A DNA stretch of 6,841 nt from Cyanobacteria bacterium UBA8156 (GCA_003456125.1 DMPD01000300.1:882-7722), one strand, 5' to 3'; shown: positions 1 through 5,355, counted from the first letter of the stretch. The notes: a model not told the origin generated them from the letters alone. Numbers and translations: made by a program.

Positions 1-36
1 ATCTCAAGGTCAATCTCAAGGTCAATCTCAAGGTCA
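1..36. repeat. 12-bp tandem repeat, three perfect copies at window edge
   Basis: The unit ATCTCAAGGTCA occurs three times head to tail (1-12, 13-24, 25-36) with no mismatch and stops at AACA. Because it begins at base 1, the array may continue to the left. It is non-coding as far as can be seen and lies more than 220 bp upstream of the zinc-ribbon gene. It resembles the short tandem repeats of cyanobacterial intergenic DNA in scale, but the unit is 12 bp, not the classical heptamer. No function can be read from it. Confidence 0.9.
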
Positions 37-165
37 AACAAAATGGCGACAATTTCGATTTGAAAACCGTATTTAATCCGGTCGATTCAAACCATCATCT
101 GTGTTTTTATTTTACTTTTTTGACTTGTGCCCGTGCTTGCTGTATCCGTTCTCGGCAACGGCATT

Positions 166-180
166 GGGAAAAAAATTCCC
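166..180. promoter_or_regulatory. Inverted repeat GGGAA-N5-TTCCC
   Basis: GGGAA (166-170) and TTCCC (176-180) flank five adenines, giving a perfect 5-bp dyad with an A-tract centre about 80 bp upstream of the zinc-ribbon start codon. This could be an operator or simply a bent A-tract. As a terminator it is unconvincing because no T-run follows on either strand. The dyad is seen directly; any role is a guess. Confidence 0.3.
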
Positions 181-184
181 CCCA

Positions 185-210
185 TGATTGTGCAAGGTGA
201 TTGTGCGAGC
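185..210. repeat. Imperfect 13-bp direct repeat, two copies
   Basis: TGATTGTGCAAGG (185-197) is followed directly by TGATTGTGCGAGC (198-210); 11 of 13 positions match, with the first nine identical. The hexamer GTGCAA appears again at 214-219. It lies 49-74 bp upstream of the zinc-ribbon start, in the zone where a promoter or regulator site could sit. The period matches the 13-bp repeats in the pilO-pilQ and pilM-pilN gaps, but the unit sequence is unrelated. Confidence 0.7.
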
Positions 211-246
211 TGCGTGCAAGTCCTGACTTAAATTTTTGTACTGAAA

Positions 247-252
247 AAGGAG
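247..252 (+). promoter_or_regulatory. Ribosome binding site AAGGAG of the zinc-ribbon gene
   Basis: AAGGAG lies 6 nt before the ATG at 259. This is a strong Shine-Dalgarno match at a normal distance and fixes the start codon of the small gene. Confidence 0.85.
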
Positions 253-258
253 TTTGCC

Positions 259-492
259 ATGGCCGCCATTGTCGTTCGTTGTCCGAATTGCGGTACCCCC
301 GCCCAGCGCCATCTTTTGCCGTTGCTGGCCCAGAGCCGCACCGAGTGTCACCGCTGTGATTATTTGCTGGTGACCTGTACCCGTACCGGCAAGGTGGTGG
401 AAGCCCATGCCCCGGGTTTATCGGCGGCTACCCTGCGGCAGCAGCTGACCGAGCCTCTCCCCGTGGCGATCGCCGCCCGTTGCCATGCCTAA
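259..492 (+). CDS. Small Cys4 zinc-ribbon protein, cyanobacterial hypothetical
   Basis: This gene encodes 77 residues. Two CxxC knuckles, CPNC at residues 8-11 and CHRC at 30-33, are separated by 18 residues, the layout of a zinc ribbon that binds one zinc ion. A third block follows with the pattern DYLLVTC-TRTGKVVEAHAPG (residues 34-53), including a further Cys at 40. From memory, short proteins with this pattern (CPNC, then CxxCDYL, then TGRVIEAYAPG) are widespread in cyanobacteria and are sometimes mislabelled as PriA helicase; I could not check this. There is no signal peptide or membrane segment, so it should be cytoplasmic, perhaps binding nucleic acid or a protein. Residues 54-77 are an Ala/Leu-rich tail with no recognisable motif. 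The start is supported by AAGGAG. It converges with the exported-protein gene, 6 bp away, and has no visible terminator. Function unknown. Confidence 0.85.
   Translation: MAAIVVRCPNCGTPAQRHLLPLLAQSRTECHRCDYLLVTCTRTGKVVEAHAPGLSAATLRQQLTEPLPVAIAARCHA
466..473. repeat. HIP1 octamer GCGATCGC
   Basis: A perfect HIP1 copy inside the longer palindrome GGCGATCGCC; in the zinc-ribbon frame it encodes Ala-Ile-Ala. Confidence 0.95.
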
Positions 493-498
493 TCAGAA

Positions 499-1035
499 TC
501 AATTGGCAGCCTGACCAAACTCTCCTTCGAGGATAAAAGGCAGCAAAAAACGTTGGCGCAGGGGGGTTCCTGGTGCTCGCACCAAGGCCGTTTGGTGACC
601 GGCTTTGGCCCCGACCGTCACCGTCACCCAGGCGGGCTGGAGGCGTGTGGGGCTGGGGCGACTTTCTCGTGTCAAGTTGGGAAACAACACGGTCAACACT
701 TCGGGGCGATCGTTGGATTCCTCCTTCAGCAAGCGGCACGACCAAGGGCTGGTGGTGACCACCCGCCGGTTATCGAAAAGCACCCGTTCGATGGTGAGCG
801 TACAGGGCACAGCTGTACCTTCTGGGTATTGGTTGACCAGAGCCGCGGCCTGTTTTTGCACCGCTTCCGGTAGGGTCAAGCGCTTGGTTTCTTCCGCGCT
901 CGGTGGTTGCAACCGTGGAGCATCGGGACGCGGTGGCGAGGGGCCCACCAAGCGGGTTTGGGCAAGGCTTGGCCCCCCGACCAGCCACACGATTCCGGCG
1001 ATCGCCCCCCAGCCTTGTTTCATGATGTTTGGCAT
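499..1035 (-). CDS. Exported protein of unknown function downstream of pilQ
   Basis: I do not recognise this 178-residue protein. Residues 1-25 look like a signal peptide: a lysine at 6, a hydrophobic stretch at about 9-21 and a likely cleavage after Ser-Leu-Ala (23-25). No lipobox cysteine is seen, so it is probably periplasmic rather than a lipoprotein. A Pro/Arg-rich linker (28-45) precedes a globular part with a short helix (about 54-70) and mostly strand-like segments. Two cysteines, 78 and 100, could form a disulfide. The first ATG (1033-1035) is chosen because AAGGAG (minus strand, 1043-1048) lies 7 nt before it; a second ATG four codons on lacks this spacing. It follows pilQ by 80 bp on the same strand, so it may be the fifth gene of the pil operon. 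An accessory role in secretin assembly is possible but rests on position only. Confidence 0.75.
   Translation of the reverse strand: MPNIMKQGWGAIAGIVWLVGGPSLAQTRLVGPSPPRPDAPRLQPPSAEETKRLTLPEAVQKQAAALVNQYPEGTAVPCTLTIERVLFDNRRVVTTSPWSCRLLKEESNDRPEVLTVLFPNLTRESRPSPTRLQPAWVTVTVGAKAGHQTALVRAPGTPLRQRFLLPFILEGEFGQAAN
998..1005. repeat. HIP1 octamer GCGATCGC
   Basis: A perfect HIP1 copy within GGCGATCGCC, in the signal-peptide coding part of the exported-protein gene, where it encodes Ala-Ile-Ala. Confidence 0.95.
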
Positions 1036-1042
1036 AACGGTT

Positions 1043-1048
1043 CTCCTT
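1043..1048 (-). promoter_or_regulatory. Ribosome binding site AAGGAG of the exported-protein gene
   Basis: On the minus strand AAGGAG precedes the ATG at 1035 by 7 nt. It favours the first ATG over the internal ATG at 1023. Confidence 0.8.
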
Positions 1049-1065
1049 AAACAAAATCAGCAAAA

Positions 1066-1089
1066 GCGGCTCCCTTTCCAGAGAACCGC
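1066..1089 (-). terminator. Imperfect hairpin between pilQ and the downstream gene
   Basis: On the minus strand GCGG-TT-CTC (1089-1081) can pair with GAG-CCGC (1072-1066): a 7-bp stem with a 2-nt bulge and an 8-nt loop (1073-1080). CTTTTGCTGATTTTG follows. The T-run is short and interrupted, so at most a leaky terminator or attenuator would reduce read-through from pilQ; an mRNA-stabilising hairpin is equally possible. Confidence 0.35.
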
Positions 1090-1115
1090 CCTTGCTTGCC
1101 TCTCCCTAGCGGTAC

Positions 1116-3473
1116 TTAGCGAAACGGCACCCGGTTGTTGTCCAACACTTTCTGCACTTCCGGCCCCGGCTGATAGGTATAGCCAAACCCAGAGCGATCG
1201 CTGTCGTCCATGATTTGGGGCGTCACCAAGATGATCACCTCACTGCGTTCCTTTACCGTGCTGGTACTGCGGAACAACGCACCAATGATGGGCAAATCAC
1301 CAAAGAACGGCACTTTTGCCACCGCTTCGCGATCGGAGTCTTGGATAACTCCTGTCAGCACCAAGGTTTGACCGTCCCGCAACCGCACCTGACCGGAGTT
1401 CAACACCCGCTGTGCCAGCAAGTCAATCGGCCCTGAAAAGTTATCCGTCACCACATTCCGCTGACCGGCGATCGTCGAAACCCGTGGTGACAAAGCCATG
1501 TTCACAAACCCATTTTCGTCCACCCGGTTAAGTTGAATGTTCAAGGATAGGCCGGCGTTTTCCCGCGTGGGTTGCCCCGTTTCGTTAATCGTCAGGATTT
1601 CCTGCCCCAGACTGAGGCTAGCGGTTTCCCCCTCCTGCACCATCAGGGTCGGATCGGTCAACACCTTCGCATTGCCCGACGTAATCGACATCTGCAACCG
1701 CGACAGGAACTGCTGCGGTTGTTGGAAAATTTGGGGGAGAGAGAACGCCAATTGCGCTGCCGTGCCCAAAAAGTCTTGGGTCACGTTGTTGGCGGAATTG
1801 CTACCGGCACCGGCCGGGGCTACCGGATCGATGCGGGGCGTCGCAATCACCGGCTGGCCGGTTTCCGGGTTGAGCAAAATGGGCGTATTGGCAAAAGGCC
1901 CCGTGCGGAAGGCAGAATTACCACTCACGCCCGACAGGTCGCGGTTCAGGGTGCCGCCCGGATTCAAGAAGTAGGTTTGGGGTACGCCCACTTGCCCCGA
2001 AGCTCCCGACAATACCGCCTGGCCGGTTGTAGGATCGATGGCCACGGCCGGCCGGCCCAAACCTTGTGCCGGCAGCCGTTGCGGTTGGTTGATGGCAGAA
2101 ATACCCGGAGTGAAGGGGTTGCCATCGGGACTAAAAGGCGAGCCCGGCTGGTTGGGGTTGCGCTGCACAAACTCCCCGGTGATCGGATCGCGAACCAGCT
2201 CCGTCCCCTGCGGGTTTTGGAACAAAGTGGCACCGCCGATGGGATTTGGATAAATCGGTCGCGAGAACTGACCGCCCTGGGTTGGCGAAGCATCGGCCGG
2301 CGTCACTTGACCAAAGTTCAGCACGGCTACTCCATCCCGCACCGTAAAAAAGCTGTCGCCGATACCAAAAGAACTGTTGGCATTAACCCCTTGCGTCCGG
2401 CTGAGGTTCACATCCACCACCCGCACGTTCACCGCCACCTGGCGTTTCCGAATGTCCAACCGGGCCAACTGCGACGCGGCATAATCCACCAGGCTGGGAG
2501 GGCCCACCAACGTTACGCTGTTGCTGTTGGTGTCACCAAACACCTGCAACCCCCGCAGTGGCAAAATCGACCGCTCCGTCCCCTGCACGCTTTCCAACAC
2601 GGGAATCGCTTCCGTTGGCACGTTGACGATCGCCTGGGCGGCTGTCCCAAGTTGCGCCGTTTGCACCCCGGGGATGGGCCGCTGCCGGTTCACCACCCGT
2701 TCGGCCCCCAACCCTGCCAAAAAGGCCGTCGCGCTATCGGCAGAAACCTGGTTCAAGCGATAGGTGCGGTTGACAATGTTTTTCAGGTTAAACGGCAGGC
2801 GGGTCGCCACAAACACCGTTTGCCCCATGCGGTTGGCATCCAAACCTGTAATCCGCAAAATGTTGTTGAATACGTCTTGGGCCGACTCGTTTTCAATATC
2901 AAGGGCTTCGATCACCCGATCCACGCCGGTACCCGGTTGCGCGGCCGCTTGGCCGGTTTGCACATCGGCAGCCACGACGTTCAAACCTGCTGTCCGGGCA
3001 ATGATGCGCAGGACTTCCAACACCGGCGCCCGCCGCAACGCCAATTTGGGAATCCGTTCCGCGGTACCCAAATCCACAATGTCAGGACGGAGGTTGGTGG
3101 TGCTCACCGAAATGTCACCGACGGGGGGTGGAACCGGCCGTCGCCGTGGCGGCGGGACAACTCCTTGCACCCGTCCAGGTACCCGCGGGGTCACCGGTTG
3201 CGCCGTCGGTACCGTCACGGACGATCGCCCCGGCATGGGCGTAACCGGTTCCTGCTGGGCCAGACGGGGTTCCCCATTCGCCGAACGAATCGTAACCTTC
3301 GGCTCAAAGAGTGGTTTTACTGCGGTCGGCGCATTGACCACCCGTTGGGGCGGTGTGTTTTGGCTTTTGTTTTCTTCCGCAGCTTGCGCTTTGGCTGGCA
3401 AGAATGCGACATGAGGGATAACGGCGATCGCTGCCAGCCAGCACAGCAACGACGGCTCCAATTGATAACGCAT
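1116..3473 (-). CDS. pilQ: Type IV pilus secretin PilQ
   Basis: PilQ forms the outer-membrane ring through which the pilus leaves the cell. The protein has 785 residues from the ATG at 3473. Residues 1-31 are a signal peptide (hydrophobic about 9-26, cleavage after Ala-Gln-Ala). Residues 32-140 are Pro/Val/Gln-rich and look disordered. A secretin/TonB short N-terminal domain follows (about 141-224), then an N1-type domain (about 234-340) and the first strands of the secretin domain (about 343-377). An insert rich in Gly, Pro, Asn and Gln (about 380-566) comes before the secretin core (about 570-753) with the family signature VPFFGDLPIIGALFR (721-735) and KERSEVIILVTP (741-752). Reading could open at a TTG at 3527, but the ATG at 3473 is followed at once by the signal peptide and preceded by GAGGAG at 10 nt. 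I see no AMIN domain, which many cyanobacterial PilQ proteins carry near the N-terminus. Transcription is probably from the pilM promoter, possibly with local control in the 365-bp gap upstream. Confidence 0.95.
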   Translation of the reverse strand: MRYQLEPSLLCWLAAIAVIPHVAFLPAKAQAAEENKSQNTPPQRVVNAPTAVKPLFEPKVTIRSANGEPRLAQQEPVTPMPGRSSVTVPTAQPVTPRVPGRVQGVVPPPRRRPVPPPVGDISVSTTNLRPDIVDLGTAERIPKLALRRAPVLEVLRIIARTAGLNVVAADVQTGQAAAQPGTGVDRVIEALDIENESAQDVFNNILRITGLDANRMGQTVFVATRLPFNLKNIVNRTYRLNQVSADSATAFLAGLGAERVVNRQRPIPGVQTAQLGTAAQAIVNVPTEAIPVLESVQGTERSILPLRGLQVFGDTNSNSVTLVGPPSLVDYAASQLARLDIRKRQVAVNVRVVDVNLSRTQGVNANSSFGIGDSFFTVRDGVAVLNFGQVTPADASPTQGGQFSRPIYPNPIGGATLFQNPQGTELVRDPITGEFVQRNPNQPGSPFSPDGNPFTPGISAINQPQRLPAQGLGRPAVAIDPTTGQAVLSGASGQVGVPQTYFLNPGGTLNRDLSGVSGNSAFRTGPFANTPILLNPETGQPVIATPRIDPVAPAGAGSNSANNVTQDFLGTAAQLAFSLPQIFQQPQQFLSRLQMSITSGNAKVLTDPTLMVQEGETASLSLGQEILTINETGQPTRENAGLSLNIQLNRVDENGFVNMALSPRVSTIAGQRNVVTDNFSGPIDLLAQRVLNSGQVRLRDGQTLVLTGVIQDSDREAVAKVPFFGDLPIIGALFRSTSTVKERSEVIILVTPQIMDDSDRSGFGYTYQPGPEVQKVLDNNRVPFR
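1194..1201. repeat. HIP1 octamer GCGATCGC
   Basis: A perfect HIP1 copy near the 3' end of pilQ. It is the only copy of the six read in another frame: it encodes Ser-Asp-Arg. Confidence 0.95.
1776..2336 (-). other. Low-complexity insert in PilQ with three DPxTG-type hairpin motifs
   Basis: PilQ residues 380-566 interrupt the secretin domain between its first strands and its core. The insert is rich in Gly, Pro, Asn and Gln and contains three related motifs: DPITGEFV (429-436, DNA 2166-2189), DPTTGQAV (480-487, DNA 2013-2036) and NPETGQPV (535-542, DNA 1848-1871), spaced 51 and 55 residues apart. Each is flanked by hydrophobic residues, as in a strand-turn-strand hairpin. The motif pattern is seen directly; its structure and role are inferred. 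Confidence 0.7.
3424..3431. repeat. HIP1 octamer GCGATCGC
   Basis: A perfect HIP1 copy in the part of pilQ that encodes the signal peptide, read as Ala-Ile-Ala. Confidence 0.95.
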
Positions 3474-3483
3474 AACTCTGGGA

Positions 3484-3489
3484 CTCCTC
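3484..3489 (-). promoter_or_regulatory. Ribosome binding site GAGGAG of pilQ
   Basis: On the minus strand GAGGAG lies 10 nt before the ATG at 3473. The spacing is at the long end of normal but supports this start over the TTG at 3527, which has no such motif close by. Confidence 0.65.
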
Positions 3490-3617
3490 GTGTTAACCAC
3501 TGCTTCGAGCCGGAATCGGTTACCCAAAACCCGTCTCGCTTCGTCCCTACCACCCTAAACCTTCTTCTGAGCCTTTCTCGTGACCGCCCAGCGATGGTCT
3601 CACAGCAAGTGCTTGAT

Positions 3618-3656
3618 ATCGCCAGTCTTCATCACCAGACTCTATCACCAGACTCT
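3618..3656. repeat. 13-bp tandem repeat, two perfect and one degenerate copy
   Basis: ATCACCAGACTCT occurs twice without mismatch (3631-3643 and 3644-3656). Directly to the left, ATCGCCAGTCTTC (3618-3630) matches 9 of 13 positions in register, so it looks like an older third copy. The array lies 145-183 bp upstream of the pilQ start codon on the pilQ transcript. Confidence 0.9.
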
Positions 3657-3712
3657 TTTTGCCCGGTACTTTAGTTCAATTCACCGCCGAGAGAGCTACC
3701 GGCTCCCGCATC

Positions 3713-3763
3713 AACCGGGGCACCAACTTGCCGACTCATTTGCACGAACAAGCAACCCCGGTT
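3713..3763 (-). promoter_or_regulatory. 8-bp perfect inverted repeat in the pilO-pilQ leader
   Basis: AACCGGGG (3713-3720) and CCCCGGTT (3756-3763) are perfect inverted copies 35 nt apart. Inside, CTTG (3727-3730) and CAAG (3749-3752) can extend the structure after an internal loop. In RNA this would form a GC-rich long-stem hairpin in the untranslated stretch before pilQ. An RNA processing or stability element is one reading; a chance repeat in GC-rich DNA is another. Confidence 0.45.
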
Positions 3764-3801
3764 TTACCTGCAAAATTCGCCCATCAGTCTACCCTGAAAC
3801 C

Positions 3802-3829
3802 CCCAGATTGGGACAAAGCCCTAATCGGG
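3802..3829 (-). promoter_or_regulatory. Hairpin just downstream of pilO
   Basis: On the minus strand CCCGATTAGGG (3829-3819) and CCCAATCTGGG (3812-3802) pair over 10 bp with one bulged A in the first arm and one unpaired base in the second, around a 6-nt loop. It starts 9 nt after the pilO stop codon. Only three T residues follow the stem and its G-tail, so it is a weak candidate terminator; it fits better as a leaky attenuator or a 3'-end-protecting hairpin that sets pilO and pilQ messages apart. Confidence 0.45.
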
Positions 3830-3838
3830 ATTTGGGTA

Positions 3839-4621
3839 CTACTGCGCGGGCGGTGCAGCTGGGGGTGCCGGCGGCTCGATTTTCACCGGAACGCTGGCCG
3901 TCAGATCAAACGAGACATCCAGTACCGGCGGCAACGTTCGCAGAATCTGTGTTTGCTGCTCCGGGGTGAACCGGCTGTCTTCGGCGGCCCGTAGGTTGGT
4001 GACGGTTGTGACCTGCAGGTTGGATAGCTGCAGCAGCGGTTTCAGACGTTCGATATTGCGAATCGAAATCACCAAGTCTTCAAACAAGCCGGAAAACTTG
4101 ATCGGTACCTTGGTTTCCTCGAACTGAGCCCCCACCACCGGAGCGGCTCCGGCGGCGGCAGGCGCACTTGGGGGCTTGGGGGGGGTGGTCACCGGCCGAA
4201 ATTCCCGCAGACCGGCCCGGGTCTCAATTTGCAAACCAAAGGTATTGGGAACCCGCACCAACTCAGGGATTTGGGCATTCAAGTCAAACAGCAGCGTCGC
4301 CAGCGTACTCGGCGAAGGCATCAGGGCAATCACCGCTTCGTTTTTGGCTTTGGCCGCTTCCAGCTTTTGTTTGGGATCCCCTTTCTGGGCAATCTGCGCT
4401 TTCTTTTGATCGTTGCCGGAAGTCTTTTCCCTAATTTGGGTGTCGTTTTGCTCGATTTCACCAAACAGCGGTGACACAAAGTTGGCAAAGCCAAAGCCGG
4501 CGGCCCCAACCCCCAACACCCCCAAAGCAATCCCGATGGTTTTGCCCGTCAGGGTCATCCCAAATAAGACAGGTCCCGATGGGGTATCGTCAAATTCCCC
4601 TGCTCCCAAACTTGCGGTCAT
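3839..4621 (-). CDS. pilO: Type IV pilus assembly protein PilO
   Basis: PilO pairs with PilN in the inner-membrane alignment complex that links the cytoplasmic motor platform to the PilQ secretin. The 260-residue protein has a short cytoplasmic tail (1-27), one transmembrane segment (about 28-53), a charged coiled-coil-like helix (about 55-97) and then a periplasmic part with a PilO-type sequence (about 105-248), including KVPIKFSGLFEDLVISIRNI (171-190), a typical strand-helix start of the ferredoxin-like fold. An Ala/Pro-rich linker (about 144-163) splits the periplasmic part, and the C-terminus ends in a Pro/Ala tail (249-260). The start ATG overlaps the pilN stop by 4 bp (ATGA), and a purine-rich AGGAGG lies 10 nt upstream, so translation is probably coupled. 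At 260 residues it is longer than typical proteobacterial PilO (about 200), mostly because of the linker and tail. Confidence 0.92.
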   Translation of the reverse strand: MTASLGAGEFDDTPSGPVLFGMTLTGKTIGIALGVLGVGAAGFGFANFVSPLFGEIEQNDTQIREKTSGNDQKKAQIAQKGDPKQKLEAAKAKNEAVIALMPSPSTLATLLFDLNAQIPELVRVPNTFGLQIETRAGLREFRPVTTPPKPPSAPAAAGAAPVVGAQFEETKVPIKFSGLFEDLVISIRNIERLKPLLQLSNLQVTTVTNLRAAEDSRFTPEQQTQILRTLPPVLDVSFDLTASVPVKIEPPAPPAAPPAQ

Positions 4622-5301
4622 TCGATTACTCCCTCCTCTTGCAATAAACGAATCCGGGCTACGGCCCCTTCAGCGCGCAGGCGCTCTAGGTCAGACAAGA
4701 GCTCGGCGGTATTTTTGGTGGTCAACCCAGCCCGAATCTCAAAATCCACCAAAGCAATGCGTGTATCGGGGTCTTCTCTCCCCTGGATGGCGCTCTGTAG
4801 TTTCACCTGTTCACTTGTGAACAAGGGCGAATCCTTGAGTACCAACACAAAACGGTTGGCATCATCGTAATTGCGCGCTTGACCCCTCAGGGTGACCTCG
4901 GTACCCGATTGCTGAATGCCTGTGATCCGGATGTCCTTAAGGGTGCGCTCCCGCACTTCGGTCAAAATCGCCGACAGCGGAACTTGACCCACAAACAGTT
5001 TCACCAACTCTTGGGTTTCGGCTTCAATTTGCTGTACCGATTGCTCCGCACTGGCTAATTCCTTCAGTCGGGCATCCAGTTGCTGCTCTTCTTGGGTGAG
5101 TTGGGCAATTTGTTGCTTCTGAGTCGCGACCGCGTTGCTCAGGGCAAAGAACATACCCCCGACCGCAGCGAGCGCCAAGGCGGCAACCCCACCCCCAATG
5201 GCGACAAATTTGCCTTCATCCGCCGAGATGACACCGGCGGCTCCCACTTCCTGGGTTTTGCGCGAATCGTCCTCTAAAAAGTTAATGTCGAGAGTGTACA
5301 T
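4618..5301 (-). CDS. pilN: Type IV pilus assembly protein PilN
   Basis: PilN is the single-pass membrane partner of PilO and the anchor for cytoplasmic PilM. The 227-residue protein opens with LDINFL (residues 4-9), which corresponds to the conserved N-terminal IN-type tail known to dock in PilM. One transmembrane segment follows (about 32-55), then a Gln/Glu-rich coiled coil (about 59-103) and a PilN-type periplasmic domain (about 104-193) with strands such as IRITGIQQSGTEVTLRGQA (124-142). A charged helix closes the protein (about 196-222). The ATG at 5301 is chosen because it gives the expected tail; AGGAG lies only 2 nt before it (5304-5308), unusually close, so another signal may act. 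The gene is separated from pilM by 172 bp and overlaps pilO by 4 bp. Confidence 0.93.
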   Translation of the reverse strand: MYTLDINFLEDDSRKTQEVGAAGVISADEGKFVAIGGGVAALALAAVGGMFFALSNAVATQKQQIAQLTQEEQQLDARLKELASAEQSVQQIEAETQELVKLFVGQVPLSAILTEVRERTLKDIRITGIQQSGTEVTLRGQARNYDDANRFVLVLKDSPLFTSEQVKLQSAIQGREDPDTRIALVDFEIRAGLTTKNTAELLSDLERLRAEGAVARIRLLQEEGVIE

Positions 5302-5327
5302 GGCTCCTGGCGATAGCTCGCTCCGTT

Positions 5328-5353
5328 AGGTTGTGTGGATAGGTTGTGTGGAT
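5328..5353. repeat. 13-bp perfect tandem repeat, two copies
   Basis: AGGTTGTGTGGAT occurs twice head to tail (5328-5340 and 5341-5353). The T before the first copy and the T ending it give TAGGTTG at 5327 and 5340, and this heptamer appears once more at 5363-5369. The array lies 27-52 bp upstream of the pilN start codon on the pilM-pilN transcript. Confidence 0.92.
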
Positions 5354-5355
5354 AA
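5334..5355 (-). promoter_or_regulatory. Two DnaA-box-like nonamers
   Basis: On the minus strand TTATCCACA (5355-5347) matches the bacterial DnaA box TTATNCACA exactly. CTATCCACA (5342-5334) has one mismatch at the first base. They share orientation and are 13 bp apart because they sit in the tandem repeat. The match is seen directly; DnaA binding here is not shown. It is not a replication origin by context, as no dnaA or dnaN gene or AT-rich unwinding region is present. Confidence 0.4.

Larger units (their letters stand above)
37..258. other. AT-rich intergenic region upstream of the zinc-ribbon gene
   Basis: I see no credible gene here. The stretch is clearly more AT-rich than the rest of the window, with T-runs at about 101-121 and an A-run at 169-175. 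It holds an inverted repeat (166-180), an imperfect 13-bp direct repeat (185-210) and, at its end, the ribosome binding site of the downstream gene. The promoter of that gene must lie here or further left, but I see no convincing -35/-10 pair; TTGACT (120-125) with TATCCG 17 bp on is the best and its -10 is poor. Confidence 0.6.
3474..3838. other. 365-bp pilO-pilQ gap with repeats and inverted repeats
   Basis: No gene is supported on either strand; open frames here are extensions of antisense frames over pilO or pilQ and lack start signals. In proteobacterial pil operons pilP sits between pilO and pilQ, and no lipobox or PilP-like frame is visible. In transcription order the gap holds a bulged hairpin just after pilO (3802-3829), a perfect 8-bp inverted repeat (3713-3763), a 13-bp tandem repeat (3618-3656) and the pilQ ribosome binding site (3484-3489). 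I see no convincing promoter for pilQ. Confidence 0.75.

Noticed and set aside
1..36. CRISPR array
   Set aside because: The units are 12 bp and directly adjacent with no spacers, so this is a simple tandem repeat.
120..148. Promoter TTGACT with TATCCG for the zinc-ribbon gene
   Set aside because: The -35 matches five of six bases and the spacer is 17 bp, but the -10 matches only three of six, so it is not better than chance in an AT-rich stretch.
605..1213. A 202-codon open frame on the plus strand opposite the exported-protein gene
   Set aside because: The minus-strand gene has a ribosome binding site and a signal peptide; the plus-strand frame has neither and runs into the end of pilQ.
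3474..3527. Extension of PilQ by 18 residues from a TTG at 3527
   Set aside because: The extension would put polar, charged residues before a complete signal peptide that starts at the ATG at 3473, and GAGGAG precedes that ATG.
1572..3674. A 700-codon open frame on the plus strand opposite pilQ
   Set aside because: Its codons are exactly in register with the pilQ codons on the other strand, so it only needs pilQ to avoid TTA, CTA and TCA, which GC-rich genes commonly do. It starts at a TTG with no ribosome binding site, and the product is rich in Arg, His and Gln with no recognisable domain.
5334..5355. Replication origin
   Set aside because: Only two DnaA-like boxes occur, inside a tandem repeat, with no dnaA, dnaN or AT-rich unwinding region near them.
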